Notes: generated from the letters alone by a model not told the origin. A DNA stretch of 64,000 nt from Methanomassiliicoccales archaeon LGM-DZ1 (GCA_030168595.1 CP115556.1:1302001-1366000), one strand, 5' to 3'; shown: positions 42,260 through 50,787, counted from the first letter of the stretch. Numbers and translations: made by a program.

Positions 42260-42489
42260 TCGACAGCGACATGGTTAGGCGGTACATCGATGCCACCGGG
42301 TGCGGGCCCTGCTGCGGGAACTGCCGCCACTGCATCGTGTGCCCTCCGTCGGATCCGGAGAAACAGGAGACGACATTCTGCGGTCTGCATCCGGTCGAGA
42401 CGCCCGACGGCCTGGACTTCTGGGCGGTTTACTACGAGGACCTCTGCGCCAAGTGGAGCCCAGTCCCCGGTTGGGAGGGCGGAAAATGA
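42256..42489 (+). CDS. Cys-rich small protein
   Basis: The 77-aa protein has CGPCCGNCRHCIVC within 14 residues near residue 16, then two further Cys. It probably binds zinc or an iron-sulfur cluster. Coupled to both neighbours. Confidence 0.58.
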   Translation: MIDSDMVRRYIDATGCGPCCGNCRHCIVCPPSDPEKQETTFCGLHPVETPDGLDFWAVYYEDLCAKWSPVPGWEGGK

Positions 42490-42884
42490 TCCGCGGCAAT
42501 AAGGGGCTGTGGATCTGTTCGAGGCCCCACGGAGAGCCCCGCCATTATCGCCACGAGATGGCAGCGCGTGCCTGGGAGTGGTTCGATAATGACGCGGATG
42601 AGCTGGACGATCTCCTGGACCGCTGCCGTGTCCATCACGTCAAGATCCGCACCGAGTGGTTCGAGCTCCTGCAGTCGGGAGCGAAGCCGTGCGAGATCCG
42701 CAAGAACGACCGCGGGTACGAGATCGGCGACAGGATCGTTCTTCACGAGATCACAGCGACCGCCGACGGCGACAAACCGACCGGGCGCGAGCTTGTCCGC
42801 AGGATCTCGCTTGTCGTGGAAACGGAAGGGATCGCGGAGGGGTACTGCCTCCTCTGCTTCGAAGATCCGGAGGAAGAATCATGA
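42486..42884 (+). CDS. DUF3850 (ASCH/PUA-like) protein
   Basis: The 132-aa protein has HVKIRTEWFELLQSGAKPCE and IRKNDRGYEIGDRIVLHEIT, the core of the DUF3850 family (Lki...f..v..GkK..EiRkNDR.f.vGD.l.L.E). These are small RNA-binding-type folds frequent in phages. The N-terminal 45 residues are extra and have a His/Cys-rich part. Confidence 0.72.
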   Translation: MIRGNKGLWICSRPHGEPRHYRHEMAARAWEWFDNDADELDDLLDRCRVHHVKIRTEWFELLQSGAKPCEIRKNDRGYEIGDRIVLHEITATADGDKPTGRELVRRISLVVETEGIAEGYCLLCFEDPEEES

Positions 42885-42961
42885 TGGGAGCCGGACAGGA
42901 AAAGATGATGAAAACGGAAGGCATTGCAGACGGCATCGATGGAAAAGGAGGTGAGAAGAGA

Positions 42962-43333
42962 ATGGCAAGCGAATGGGAAGATTTGGAGAAACTGACCAAG
43001 GAGGAGCTCGTCATTGAGCTCGTCAGGGCGAGGGCCTGCTACAGGGGCCTGCGCGGGGAGATCGACAAGAAAGACATCTGGCCGTGGCCCGAGGACCTTT
43101 CGGGCCCCGAGCACCGCGAAGGTCCGGGGAAGGCGACGCCTGGATGGGCCGAGAAGATCGCGCTCTACGGCGCGATGCACCCGGAGGACGGCACGTTCTA
43201 CTGGTGCGATCTGGAGAACTACGGCCTCGACAGGGACACCGCGTACGAGGTCTGCGGGAAGCTGATGCGCGATGGCAGGCTGAAGACTCCAGAGGGGGTC
43301 GATATCATGGATCCTGAGGAGGGAGACCTTTGA
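42962..43333 (+). CDS. element protein A, copy 2
   Basis: The 123-aa form starts at ATG 42962 after AAGGAGGTGA; the frame is open from ATG 42881 (150 aa), which overlaps the DUF3850 stop. The N-terminal 24 residues are almost identical to copy 1 (MASEWEDLEKLTKEELVIEL), the remainder is more diverged and shorter. Confidence 0.6.
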   Translation: MASEWEDLEKLTKEELVIELVRARACYRGLRGEIDKKDIWPWPEDLSGPEHREGPGKATPGWAEKIALYGAMHPEDGTFYWCDLENYGLDRDTAYEVCGKLMRDGRLKTPEGVDIMDPEEGDL

Positions 43334-43752
43334 CCATCCTCAGAAGGAAACCCGATCACGAAGCCTCCGATGTCGAGATCGAGGCCGATGAGATCGACGG
43401 CCCGGAGTATTTCCCCGGACGCAAGACCGACGGCAGAAACAGGTCACATGCCAGGGGCAACATCGAGATAACCATCCGCAAGCAGCACAAGGGGGCTCGC
43501 GACGCGAAGACGCGGCCCCCTGAAGGGACGGTTCTGGAATCCCCCGGGAAGGACAGCACGGCCGTCATCGAGGCCCGCAGGATCCAGAAGGTGCGCAAGG
43601 CCAAGAACGGCTCGGGGCGCGATTCCACGACCGCCGCAGGCGGCGTGGAGATTTTCGGATTTTTCAGAACCGCTTTGCACTCCCTCGGTGAAAAGAAAAC
43701 TGATGAGAACGACAGGCGCGGGAAGTCCCCCAGCAGGGGGAAGAGGAGATGA
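43330..43752 (+). CDS. element protein B, copy 2
   Basis: The 140-aa basic protein matches the 39758 protein in order and key words. It starts 4 bp before the end of protein A copy 2, as copy 1 starts within the end of its own partner. The basic charge suggests nucleic-acid binding. Confidence 0.58.
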   Translation: MTILRRKPDHEASDVEIEADEIDGPEYFPGRKTDGRNRSHARGNIEITIRKQHKGARDAKTRPPEGTVLESPGKDSTAVIEARRIQKVRKAKNGSGRDSTTAAGGVEIFGFFRTALHSLGEKKTDENDRRGKSPSRGKRR

Positions 43753-43934
43753 CCGTCAAGGCGAGGATCATGGGCACCCGCACCGAGTGCGACAGGATCT
43801 GCCGCATGGCGAGGGCCTGCGCCGGCGGGAACGTCCGCTCCATATCCGGCTGGTGCCCCAACAGGAAGGGCGGGGCCGTCGGCCCCGAGGGGCGCGTCTA
43901 CATCGAGTTCGACATGCCGGGGGAGAGGCAGTGA
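43749..43934 (+). CDS. small Cys-containing protein
   Basis: The 61-aa protein has ECDRICRMARACAGG and SGWCPNRKGG (four Cys), perhaps one metal site. It overlaps protein B copy 2 by 4 bp. Confidence 0.52.
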   Translation: MTVKARIMGTRTECDRICRMARACAGGNVRSISGWCPNRKGGAVGPEGRVYIEFDMPGERQ

Positions 43935-43994
43935 CCGAGATCTGCAGCGTCCGGCGGTCCGGGAGATTGTCCGCATCGCCGCGGAGGCGGGAAA

Positions 43995-44201
43995 ATGAAC
44001 GAATCCGAGATGGAGAGGATCGAGCGGTACTGCCGCGACCGCATGGGGGAGCCCGCCGAGAGCGTGCTGTCTCGCTATATGGACGCAGTTGACAGCGGCG
44101 CCTCGGAGAACCTCTATGAGCTCTCCGTTCAGGCCCGCATCAGCTACGAATCGGCCATCTTCCTATCGGCGATTCTGGTGAACGCCGGGGTGGTCGGGTA
44201 G
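43995..44201 (+). CDS. small helical protein
   Basis: The 68-aa protein (MNESEMERIERYCRDRMG..., SYESAIFLSAILVNAG) looks like a compact helical domain, perhaps a short wHTH-like fold. It is separated by 60 bp from the preceding gene. Confidence 0.52.
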   Translation: MNESEMERIERYCRDRMGEPAESVLSRYMDAVDSGASENLYELSVQARISYESAIFLSAILVNAGVVG

Positions 44202-44245
44202 ACCCGGACGGCATCCGGCGGCGTCAAGATCGTGAGGGCGGAAAG

Positions 44246-44530
44246 ATGACCCCCGAACAGGAGCAGGCAATCATCGACACTGTCCGCACGTTCCGCCCCG
44301 GGGCCCCGATCTGCGTTGATGATATCCGGTTCGCCGCTGCCGTCGACGGCCACGATCTATCGGGTGTGCTCCCCTGGGAATGGGGCCGCGTGATGAGATC
44401 GCTCTGCAGCAGCAAAAACGGCCCCTACGGAGCCCATGACCGGAGATCGTGGATGGCAAGGAGCCATTCTAAGGAGGTCGAGCGATGGCTCGTGCTTTTG
44501 CCTCGTGGAAGTCAGCCGTCGACGCGATGA
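44246..44530 (+). CDS. hypothetical protein upstream of integrase
   Basis: The 94-aa protein (MTPEQEQAIIDTVRTFRPGA...) follows a GGAAAG ribosome site and overlaps the integrase start by 46 bp. Its first 70 residues look like a wHTH (VDDIRFAAAVDGHDLSGVLP, WEWGRVMRSL). It may control excision or integration. Confidence 0.5.
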   Translation: MTPEQEQAIIDTVRTFRPGAPICVDDIRFAAAVDGHDLSGVLPWEWGRVMRSLCSSKNGPYGAHDRRSWMARSHSKEVERWLVLLPRGSQPSTR

Positions 44531-45429
44531 TCCGTGGTCTGCGCATGCAATCCAATCTCAAGGAGAGATCTCTGGAACATTACCGTCAGAGTTGTTGCAC
44601 TGTGCTCCGCGCGATGGATGATGCCGGGCGCGGGACTCTGCCTAATAACATCGCCGAGGGGGATGTCAGATGGTTGCTCGACTACATGAGACGCCGCAAT
44701 CTCACGGTTGCGACATCCAGGGGATACTATGCCGCGCTGAGGCGCTATCTGCGCTATTTCGGGAATAGGTCTGCCGATTCAATCAAGATCATGTGGCCTG
44801 ACGATTCGCGTCCCAATGTCGACTGGCTGACGCCTGCCCAGGCCAAGGAACTGCTCGCGCTTCCGAAGGATCCGGTGGACGAGATGATCGTGCACTGCGG
44901 GCTGTGCCTCGGCATGAGGCGCGTGGAGATCCTGCGCCTGACCCCTGATTCGTTCCACGGCGTCTACGTGGACATCCTTGGCAAGGGCCACGGTGCCGGG
45001 AAGCCGCGCCGCATGCCGTACCACAGGGACACGCAGGCCGTGCTGTCTAGGTACCTGGCGTACCGCAAGGCCATGATCGGCTGCGTCCTGGCCGCCAGGC
45101 CGTCCGCCGCCGTTCCGGATGCGCTGCTGATATGGGTCCGGGGCCACGCGATCCACACCTTCGGCGAGAAAGGGACGGGAATCGATTCCCGCCTCAAGAA
45201 GCTGGCCGTCAGGATCGGGTATCCCGCCCTGTCGTCGCATACTCTGAGGCGGACCTTCGGGAGGGCGATGTTCCACTCCGGCATCCCTCCCGCCACCATC
45301 GCAAAAATGCTGGGCCACAGTTCGATTGAGCAGACCCTGCGTTACATCGGAGTGGACATGGACGACATGACCGACGCCATGAGGAGCTTCATTCTCCGAT
45401 GTGGTGCCCAAAGTACAATGGAGGTTTGA
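44485..45429 (+). CDS. int: tyrosine recombinase (integrase)
   Basis: The 314-aa protein has an N-terminal SAM-like core-binding domain (residues about 10-105), the first catalytic Arg in LGMRRVEILRL near 143, HTLRRTF near 252 (H-x-x-R), LGHSS near 275 and the nucleophile in LRYIG (Tyr287). It would recombine attP with the 3' end of tRNA-Pro. The gene is intact and is not itself cut by integration, unlike SSV-type integrases. Confidence 0.9.
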   Translation: MARAFASWKSAVDAMIRGLRMQSNLKERSLEHYRQSCCTVLRAMDDAGRGTLPNNIAEGDVRWLLDYMRRRNLTVATSRGYYAALRRYLRYFGNRSADSIKIMWPDDSRPNVDWLTPAQAKELLALPKDPVDEMIVHCGLCLGMRRVEILRLTPDSFHGVYVDILGKGHGAGKPRRMPYHRDTQAVLSRYLAYRKAMIGCVLAARPSAAVPDALLIWVRGHAIHTFGEKGTGIDSRLKKLAVRIGYPALSSHTLRRTFGRAMFHSGIPPATIAKMLGHSSIEQTLRYIGVDMDDMTDAMRSFILRCGAQSTMEV

Positions 45430-45434
45430 TAATT

Positions 45435-45539
45435 ATGCAGAAATTAAATGGGGAAACAAACAAGCCAGCATCAGAAGTGGGGCTATCCGGATTTGAACCG
45501 GAGTCAATGGCTCCCAAAGCCACAAGTCTACCAAGCTAG
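45435..45539 (+). pseudogene. 5' part of the ORF split at att
   Basis: ATG at 45435, 5 bp after the integrase stop, opens 14 codons (MQKLNGETNKPASE) that reach the att repeat. In the chromosome the frame runs into the antisense of tRNA-Pro and stops at 45539. In the circular form it continues instead into 19231-19359, giving 56 aa. Confidence 0.55.
45475..45492. repeat. attR, 18-bp direct repeat
   Basis: It is identical to 19229-19246. Fifteen of its bases are the 3' end of tRNA-Pro(UGG); the tRNA is therefore kept whole on this side. Confidence 0.88.
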
Positions 45540-45550
45540 CCCATAGCCCC
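45478..45550 (-). tRNA. tRNA-Pro (anticodon UGG), integration target
   Basis: Acceptor GGGGCUA pairs with UAGCCCC. The stem GUGGC/GCCAU encloses the loop UUUGGGA, so the anticodon is UGG. The T-arm is UCCGG-UUCAAAU-CCGGA. CCA is not encoded. A TATA-like ggataaaatacc lies about 30 nt upstream on the minus strand (45573-45586). Confidence 0.93.
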
Positions 45551-45594
45551 GATATGGCACCAAACTGTGCGCTGGGTATTTTATCCTGCCGTCT

Positions 45595-45610
45595 GCCGCC
45601 GAACGGCGGC
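45595..45610 (-). terminator. hairpin downstream of the XTP pyrophosphatase gene
   Basis: GCCGCC-gttc-GGCGGC on the minus strand lies 6 bp after the stop. No T-run follows directly. Confidence 0.45.
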
Positions 45611-45615
45611 CCCGG

Positions 45616-46182
45616 TCAGTTTATGATGCCTCTTTTCCTGAGCTCGTCCGCGAGCATCCGGACGGCGGTCCCGCGGTGGGAGATGGCGTTCTTGTCCTCG
45701 GTGGGGATCTCCGCGAAGGAACGCTTACCGTCGGGGCTGAATATCGGATCGTAGCCGAATCCCCCGGTACCCCTGGCCTCATGGAGTATCTCTCCGGGGC
45801 AGACGCCGGTGACGATGATGCGCTCGTTCCCGATCCAGGCGCCGATGCAGCAGCGGAACGTCGCCGAGCGGTCCTCGATGCCATTCATGAGCTTCAGGAC
45901 GCCAGGGTTGCCGACGGTCTTCTGAACGTATGCGGAGTACACTCCCGGGAATCCGCCGAAGGCGTTCACGAACAGGCCGGAATCGTCAATCATGAAGTCG
46001 CGCAGCCCTTCGGCATGCAGCTGCTTCATCCCCTTGTCGACAACCTCCTCGAGGTGGTCCGTCTGCACCTCGTCGTATTCGCGGTTGATGTGCTCCATCT
46101 CGAGGCCGTAACCGCCCAGAGACGACTGGTATTCCCTTACCTTTCCGGGGTTGTGCGTGACCACCCTGATCTTCAGGCTCAT
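45616..46182 (-). CDS. rdgB: XTP/dITP diphosphatase (HAM1/RdgB)
   Basis: The 188-aa protein has VVTHNPGKVREYQ (substrate loop), FMIDDSGLFVNAFGGFPGVY and GTGGFGYDPIF, then ISHRGTA at the end. The enzyme removes non-canonical purine triphosphates. It overlaps bud32 by 4 bp, a link seen in other archaea. Confidence 0.93.
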   Translation of the reverse strand: MSLKIRVVTHNPGKVREYQSSLGGYGLEMEHINREYDEVQTDHLEEVVDKGMKQLHAEGLRDFMIDDSGLFVNAFGGFPGVYSAYVQKTVGNPGVLKLMNGIEDRSATFRCCIGAWIGNERIIVTGVCPGEILHEARGTGGFGYDPIFSPDGKRSFAEIPTEDKNAISHRGTAVRMLADELRKRGIIN

Positions 46183-46805
46183 GTGTATCTCCCTCTTTCC
46201 TTTATCTCCCTGACCTTGTCCATGACCAGGGACGGCTGGGTCTTCACCCGGCAGTAGCTGTCGATAAGTTCCCCGTACGCATGCGTCAGGTTGGGATGCG
46301 CGGACGAGAACGCCCTCTCGAGGAGGCGTATGTCCACGCCCATGTCCTCCGTCTCGGCGAGCGAGACCCCCATGGAGAAATCGATGAAGCAGATCTTTCC
46401 GCCGGATATGAGCATGTTGGACGTGGTGAGGTCCCCGTGGGCGATGCGGGCATTGTGCAGCAGGGCCACGTCCCTGCCGATCTCGCGGCAGATCGCATCG
46501 GCATCCTCCGGGTGCTCGTCGAGGTGCTTCTTGACGGTCTCGCCGCCCATGTCCTCCATGATCATCTCGCCCGCCGCCGGATCGACCCAGTATATCATCG
46601 GAGTGCGTATCCCGGCCCTGCGGGCGTCGCGGATGAGCCTGGCCTCGGAGCGTATCCTGAGGGACCTGATCCTGGAATCGAGCTCGGGCGCGCGATAGCC
46701 CTTGGGGGACCTGACCTTGAGTATCGCCCTGCGTCCGAGGAATTCCGTGCGGTAGACGCTCCCCTCGGCCCCGACGGCTATCTCGTCAAGCCCCTCCATG
46801 TCCAT
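46179..46805 (-). CDS. bud32: KEOPS complex kinase Bud32
   Basis: The protein (208 aa from ATG 46805) has GAEGSVYR and KVRSPKGYRAPELD, the Bud32 signature, then HGDLTTSNML (catalytic loop) and FIDFSMG in place of DFG. It acts with Kae1, Cgi121 and Pcc1 to make t6A37 in tRNA. Kae1 is not fused here. In-frame Met codons exist upstream to 46835; 46805 precedes the family's usual start. Confidence 0.9.
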   Translation of the reverse strand: MDMEGLDEIAVGAEGSVYRTEFLGRRAILKVRSPKGYRAPELDSRIRSLRIRSEARLIRDARRAGIRTPMIYWVDPAAGEMIMEDMGGETVKKHLDEHPEDADAICREIGRDVALLHNARIAHGDLTTSNMLISGGKICFIDFSMGVSLAETEDMGVDIRLLERAFSSAHPNLTHAYGELIDSYCRVKTQPSLVMDKVREIKERGRYT

Positions 46806-46897
46806 GCCGGAGCGATGGCCCGCGGCGTATTTCAACTATCGCGCTCTCCCCTGGAATCCCGCGAAGGTTATATTCAAGCGTCATCTTATGAGCGGCC

Positions 46898-47554
46898 GTG
46901 AACCGCATCCCAATCGGCTGCAGAGCGTTGGACTCCCTCCTCGGCGGAGGCATCGAGACCGGCAGCGTCACGCTTTTCTACGGCGAGGCCGGGTGCGGGA
47001 AGACCAACATCTGCCTGCAGGCGGCCCGCAACGTGATCGCCTCGGGGAAGAAGGTTGCGTACGTGGACACCGAGGGGCTGTCCCAGGACCGCGTTCAGCA
47101 GATCTTCAAGGACCCGGAGGCGGTCAAGAGCCTCCTGGTCTTCGCCGTCCACAGCTTCACCGAGCAGGCGGACCGCATAGACCAGATAGCGAAGATCGCC
47201 GGGACGGGCCTGCTGGGGCTCATCATCATCGATTCCATGACGATGTTCTACCGCCTCAATTACGACAACCAGGAGATGAAGAACAGCTTCATCCGCCAGA
47301 CCGAGGTCCTCCTGAACATCGCCCGTGAGCACGACATGCCGGTGCTGATGACGTCCCAGGTGTACACCAACATCAACACCGGGACGATAGAGTTCCTCGG
47401 CGGCCATGCCATGCATCACAACGCCAAGACGATCATCAGGATCGACCTCCGCGGCAACGGCATGAGGAACGCGGTCATCAAGAAGCACCGTTCGCTGCCC
47501 GAGGGCAGGTCCGCGATGTTCAGGATTACCGCCGACGGTATCGCCGACGTCTGA
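46898..47554 (+). CDS. radB: RadB recombinase paralogue, GTG start
   Basis: The 218-aa RecA-fold protein has FYGEAGCGKTNIC (Walker A), YVDTEGLS and LLGLIIIDSMT (Walker B), and lacks the N-terminal HhH domain of RadA. RadB aids homologous recombination. The start is GTG; a TATA-like ggttatattc lies about 30 nt upstream. Confidence 0.9.
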   Translation: MNRIPIGCRALDSLLGGGIETGSVTLFYGEAGCGKTNICLQAARNVIASGKKVAYVDTEGLSQDRVQQIFKDPEAVKSLLVFAVHSFTEQADRIDQIAKIAGTGLLGLIIIDSMTMFYRLNYDNQEMKNSFIRQTEVLLNIAREHDMPVLMTSQVYTNINTGTIEFLGGHAMHHNAKTIIRIDLRGNGMRNAVIKKHRSLPEGRSAMFRITADGIADV

Positions 47555-47609
47555 CCGTCCGGCAGATATGGGATAAAATGAGGGCCGGTCTCCCGGCCCG
47601 TGAGAAGTT

Positions 47610-48593
47610 TCAGACGTCCCTGCTGATGGCGTAGTCGGCGAGGGCGAGCATGAACTCCTTGTCCTCGGAGTCCTTCAGGCAGGAGAGGTGGGCCTTGGCG
47701 GATGCGATCTTCTCCTCTGCCGCCTTCCTGTTGTAATCGACGGCCCCGATCTCCCTCATAATCTCGACGCCCTCCATGCACTCCTCGTCGGTGGCGTTCA
47801 TGTTGCCGAGGATGGACTTGAACTTCGCCATCTTGGCGTGGTCCTTCAGGTGCTCGAGGGTGTAGGTGACCATCAGGGTGCATTTGCCTTTCCTGAGGTC
47901 GTTCCCGACCGATTTCCCGGTCTTGGAGGAGTCGCCGGCGACTCCTAGGTAGTCGTCGTACATCTGGAACCCGAGCCCCATGTCGAGGGCGTACTGGTTG
48001 ATCTCCTCCACGGTCTCGGCATCGGCGCCGCCGACGATGGCCCCTCCGGCCGCTGCGGCCGCGAAGAGGACGCTGGTCTTCAGGAAGATGGTCTCGATGT
48101 ACCTCTCCTCGGAGATGAGCTGGTGCTCGTTGGTGACATCGAACTCCTGCCCGCGGGCGAGGTCCCAGACGGCCTTGGTGACGCGCCTGAGTATGTCCCT
48201 CATGGCGGCATCCGGCACATCGAGGTCGGCGATGATCTGGAAGGCCTTGGCGAACAGGGCGTCTCCCGCGTCGATGGCGGTGGGCTCGTCGTAGGCCACG
48301 TGCAGGGTCTTCATGTTCCTGCGCATGTCGTCGCCGTCCATTATGTCGTCGTGGATGAGCGTGAAGTTGTGGATGTACTCGATGGCCACCGCAAGGGGCA
48401 TGGCCTTCAGCTTGTCCCCTCCGACGGCCCCGCAGGCGGCGAGGACGATGGCAGGGCGCATCCTCTTGCCGCCGGCGTACGGGTACTGCCTGACGGCGTC
48501 GATCAGCCTCTGGGGCTCCTCGTCCGGAATGTAGCTCTTTATGGGTCCGTCGACCTCAGCCGAGGTCTTCTTCAGATACTCTTTTGCGTCCAT
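47610..48593 (-). CDS. polyprenyl (geranylgeranyl) diphosphate synthase
   Basis: The 327-aa protein has GGKRMRP, IHDDIMDGD (first Asp-rich motif) and MYDDYLG (second), normal for trans-prenyltransferases. It makes the C20 or longer chain of archaeal lipids. The start overlaps fni by 22 bp, so the three isoprenoid genes are one operon. Confidence 0.9.
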   Translation of the reverse strand: MDAKEYLKKTSAEVDGPIKSYIPDEEPQRLIDAVRQYPYAGGKRMRPAIVLAACGAVGGDKLKAMPLAVAIEYIHNFTLIHDDIMDGDDMRRNMKTLHVAYDEPTAIDAGDALFAKAFQIIADLDVPDAAMRDILRRVTKAVWDLARGQEFDVTNEHQLISEERYIETIFLKTSVLFAAAAAGGAIVGGADAETVEEINQYALDMGLGFQMYDDYLGVAGDSSKTGKSVGNDLRKGKCTLMVTYTLEHLKDHAKMAKFKSILGNMNATDEECMEGVEIMREIGAVDYNRKAAEEKIASAKAHLSCLKDSEDKEFMLALADYAISRDV

Positions 48594-49645
48594 TTCAATC
48601 CCTCGATCCATTCGCGGGTCTCTCCCGCGACGAAATGCCTCGCTTCCGCGAGCTGTTTGATGTTTGCGGAGCCCGTCAGCATCATCGCCGCCCGCAGCTC
48701 CTCTCTGAAAAGCATGAGCTTCTTCTTGACGGCGTCCGCGGACTCCGTCGCTTCCCTGAGCACCGCATGCGCGACGCCTGCGGCCTCCGCGCCCATGGCC
48801 ACGGCCGCGGCCACGTGCGTCCCGTCCAGGATGCCCCCGGACGCTATGAGGGGGAGCCTGGAGGCCCTGCATTCCGCCAGGGCGGCGGGCGCGGGGATCC
48901 CCCAGTCGAAGAACGTGTTGCCCATCTCGGCCAGGGCATCGTCGCCGATCATGCTGGCGCGGTACATCTCCACGGCGGAGAAGCTGGTGCCCCCCATGCC
49001 GGCGATGTCCAGGCCCCTGACCCCGATGCCCTTGAGCCTCTCGGCGGTGTACCCGTCGATCCCGGCGCCGGTCTCCTTCACAATTATCGGGTACCTGAGC
49101 GCCAGGTCGCGGATCCTGTCCCTGATCCCGGCGCCGCAGCGGTCCCCCTCGGGTTGGATGACCTCCTGGAGGAAGTTCAGATGGACGGCGATGTAGTCGG
49201 CGTCTATGAGGTCGGCCGCCGCCTTCACCATCTCGTCGGTGAAGGGCTCCCCGCTCTTCTGCTTCACGAGCTGGGGGGCGCCGATGTTGCCGATGACCAG
49301 CGGGACGTCGAAATCATTGATGACGGAGTAGGTCTCGGGGTCCACGCCCCTCACGCCTGCCCTCTCGCTGCCGACGCCCATGCCGATGCCGAGCTCCGCA
49401 CAGGCCTCGGCGATGTTGGAGTTGATCTTTTTGGCTCCCGGGAATCCTCCGGTGATGGCGGTGACCACCATCGGGAAGGCGAGCTTCTTCCCCAGGACAT
49501 CGGCCGTCATGTCGATATCGTCCATGTCGATCTCGGGCATGGCGTTGTGGACGAGCTTGACATCGTCCCAGTAGCAGTGGTCGGGGGCGACGCGCTCCTT
49601 CAGGCATATGTCGATGTGATCGGCTTTGCGGCTTCTGATCGTCAT
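48572..49645 (-). CDS. fni: type 2 isopentenyl-diphosphate delta-isomerase
   Basis: The 357-aa FMN-dependent protein has RKADHIDICL at the start, VVTAITGGFPGAKKIN, VHLNFLQE, IVKETGAGI and GMGGTSF, and ASGGI, all matching IDI-2. It interconverts IPP and DMAPP. Its start overlaps the IPK stop by one base. Confidence 0.94.
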   Translation of the reverse strand: MTIRSRKADHIDICLKERVAPDHCYWDDVKLVHNAMPEIDMDDIDMTADVLGKKLAFPMVVTAITGGFPGAKKINSNIAEACAELGIGMGVGSERAGVRGVDPETYSVINDFDVPLVIGNIGAPQLVKQKSGEPFTDEMVKAAADLIDADYIAVHLNFLQEVIQPEGDRCGAGIRDRIRDLALRYPIIVKETGAGIDGYTAERLKGIGVRGLDIAGMGGTSFSAVEMYRASMIGDDALAEMGNTFFDWGIPAPAALAECRASRLPLIASGGILDGTHVAAAVAMGAEAAGVAHAVLREATESADAVKKKLMLFREELRAAMMLTGSANIKQLAEARHFVAGETREWIEGLKWTQKSI

Positions 49646-50421
49646 TAGATTCCTCCCTTGGCTGATGTGCAGATGACATCATGACCTTTTAACAGAGAGT
49701 ATAGACGTCCGGGCACATTGCCGTTGATCAGGACGCAGTCCCTGTCCTCCGAGGTCATCCTGAGCATGGCCTCCATCTTGGCCCCGACGCCGCCGGTAAC
49801 ATCGTCCACCGAGGACGCGGTCCTGATGTGCGCCAAGGTATCCTTGGTGACCTCGCGGATGAGCTCCGCCGAGGGGTCGGTCTTGGGGTCGGCGGTGTAC
49901 AGGCCGTCTATGTCGGACACGAAGATGACCCTGCTGGGGGAGTACATCCTGCAGAGCATCTCCATGATCTGGTCCCCGGAGACGATGGAGAACCCCATGG
50001 AACGGTCGGCGATCACATCGCCGTACATGACGGGGGTGATGCCGAGGTCCGTGAGCCTCTTGATGGGCTCGTCATGGTCGGCTATCAGCTTCCCGCCGTC
50101 GGCCACGAACGCCGCCGTGATGGGGACGGTGGCCGCGGGTATGCCGGCGGCCAGGAGCTCCTCGACCACCATGGACGACAGTTCGCAGCAGTCGCAGATG
50201 ACGCGGGCCGCCGCCGGGATCTGCTCCGGCCTGCTGTAGCCTTTCTGGATCCCGTACTCCTTGGACACGACGTGCCCGAAGGACCCTGCCCCGTGGACGA
50301 TGAGGACGTCTTCGCCGGAGCGCTTGATCTCCCCGGCGAGCCTGGCCACGGTCTCCTTCCTGAAGGTGCGGTAGGCGGTCTTATCGGTTATGACGCTTCC
50401 GCCGAGTTTGATCAGGATCAT
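49645..50421 (-). CDS. ipk: isopentenyl phosphate kinase
   Basis: The protein (258 aa) begins [14 protein letters not shown] and has HGAGSFGH with the diagnostic His of IPK, and a late TGGVGAKME motif. It phosphorylates isopentenyl phosphate in the archaeal mevalonate variant. Start 50421 is preferred to 50433 because the TATA box (50444-50453) lies 27 nt before it. Confidence 0.93.
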   Translation of the reverse strand: MILIKLGGSVITDKTAYRTFRKETVARLAGEIKRSGEDVLIVHGAGSFGHVVSKEYGIQKGYSRPEQIPAAARVICDCCELSSMVVEELLAAGIPAATVPITAAFVADGGKLIADHDEPIKRLTDLGITPVMYGDVIADRSMGFSIVSGDQIMEMLCRMYSPSRVIFVSDIDGLYTADPKTDPSAELIREVTKDTLAHIRTASSVDDVTGGVGAKMEAMLRMTSEDRDCVLINGNVPGRLYSLLKGHDVICTSAKGGI

Positions 50422-50443
50422 CGCGCGCCCCATCGCCTCTTCT

Positions 50444-50453
50444 GATTAATAAA
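50444..50453 (-). promoter_or_regulatory. TATA box of the isoprenoid operon
   Basis: tttattaatc on the minus strand is centred about 27 nt before the IPK ATG. Beside it two CACGCGCGC blocks (50455-50489) with another TATA-like catataat resemble the GC block next to the TATA box at 34158. Confidence 0.6.
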
Positions 50454-50583
50454 CTCACGCGCGCAAATTCACGCGCGCGCATATAATCGACAGGATGTAC
50501 ACCGGCCGCCTGACGGAGAGCCAGAATATGATACGGGCAGCGGGATGAAATGACGCATGCTCAGAAGAATGAAGAGAAGAAAA

Positions 50584-50709
50584 GTGGTAGACAGCGTGTC
50601 TGCTTTCCCGTACACTTGCGCAATACAGTACGCGACAGATACGCGAGAGGGCTTAACTTCCGGGTTCGAGATGGGACCGGGTGAACCCCTCTGCTGTGGC
50701 CGTCTGACC
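50584..50709 (-). rRNA. rrf: 5S ribosomal RNA
   Basis: The minus strand reads CCCATCTCGAACCCGGAAGT in the expected place, and the ends (GGUCAGAC and GUCUACC) pair as helix I with one bulge. Ends are estimated to within a few bases. It is not next to 16S or 23S genes. Confidence 0.92.
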
Positions 50710-50730
50710 AAAACTCTAGATAGAGGCTTT

Positions 50731-50740
50731 GTATAAAAAG
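50731..50740 (-). promoter_or_regulatory. TATA box of the 5S gene
   Basis: ctttttatac on the minus strand lies about 26 nt before the predicted 5S 5' end. Confidence 0.65.
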
Positions 50741-50787
50741 TTTTGCATCGGCCGTTCCGTCACCGGGCGGAACCGGCCGGCGGAGGC

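Larger units (their letters stand above)
19229..45492. mobile_element. integrated pleolipovirus-like element (26.2 kb)
   Basis: The limits are 18-bp direct repeats, the right one being the 3' end of tRNA-Pro(UGG). A tyrosine integrase gene ends 45 bp from the right repeat. Inside are an HUH Rep, secreted and membrane surface proteins, a P-loop ATPase, RHH and wHTH regulators and many small phage-like genes, with ATGA or TTGA start-stop overlaps throughout. No capsid, portal or terminase gene is visible. The order of spike candidate, membrane proteins and ATPase with an HUH Rep recalls pleolipoviruses. That relationship is inference from layout. Confidence 0.85.

Noticed and set aside
43931-44092. 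54-codon GTG ORF after the 43749 gene
   Set aside because: Arg-rich composition and overlap with the better 43995 gene make it unlikely.
44485-45429. SSV-type split integrase
   Set aside because: The integrase gene is complete and att lies after its stop, so integration does not cut it.
45477-45539. VGLSGFEPES... peptide
   Set aside because: This is the antisense reading of tRNA-Pro and not a protein; only the first 14 codons belong to the split ORF.
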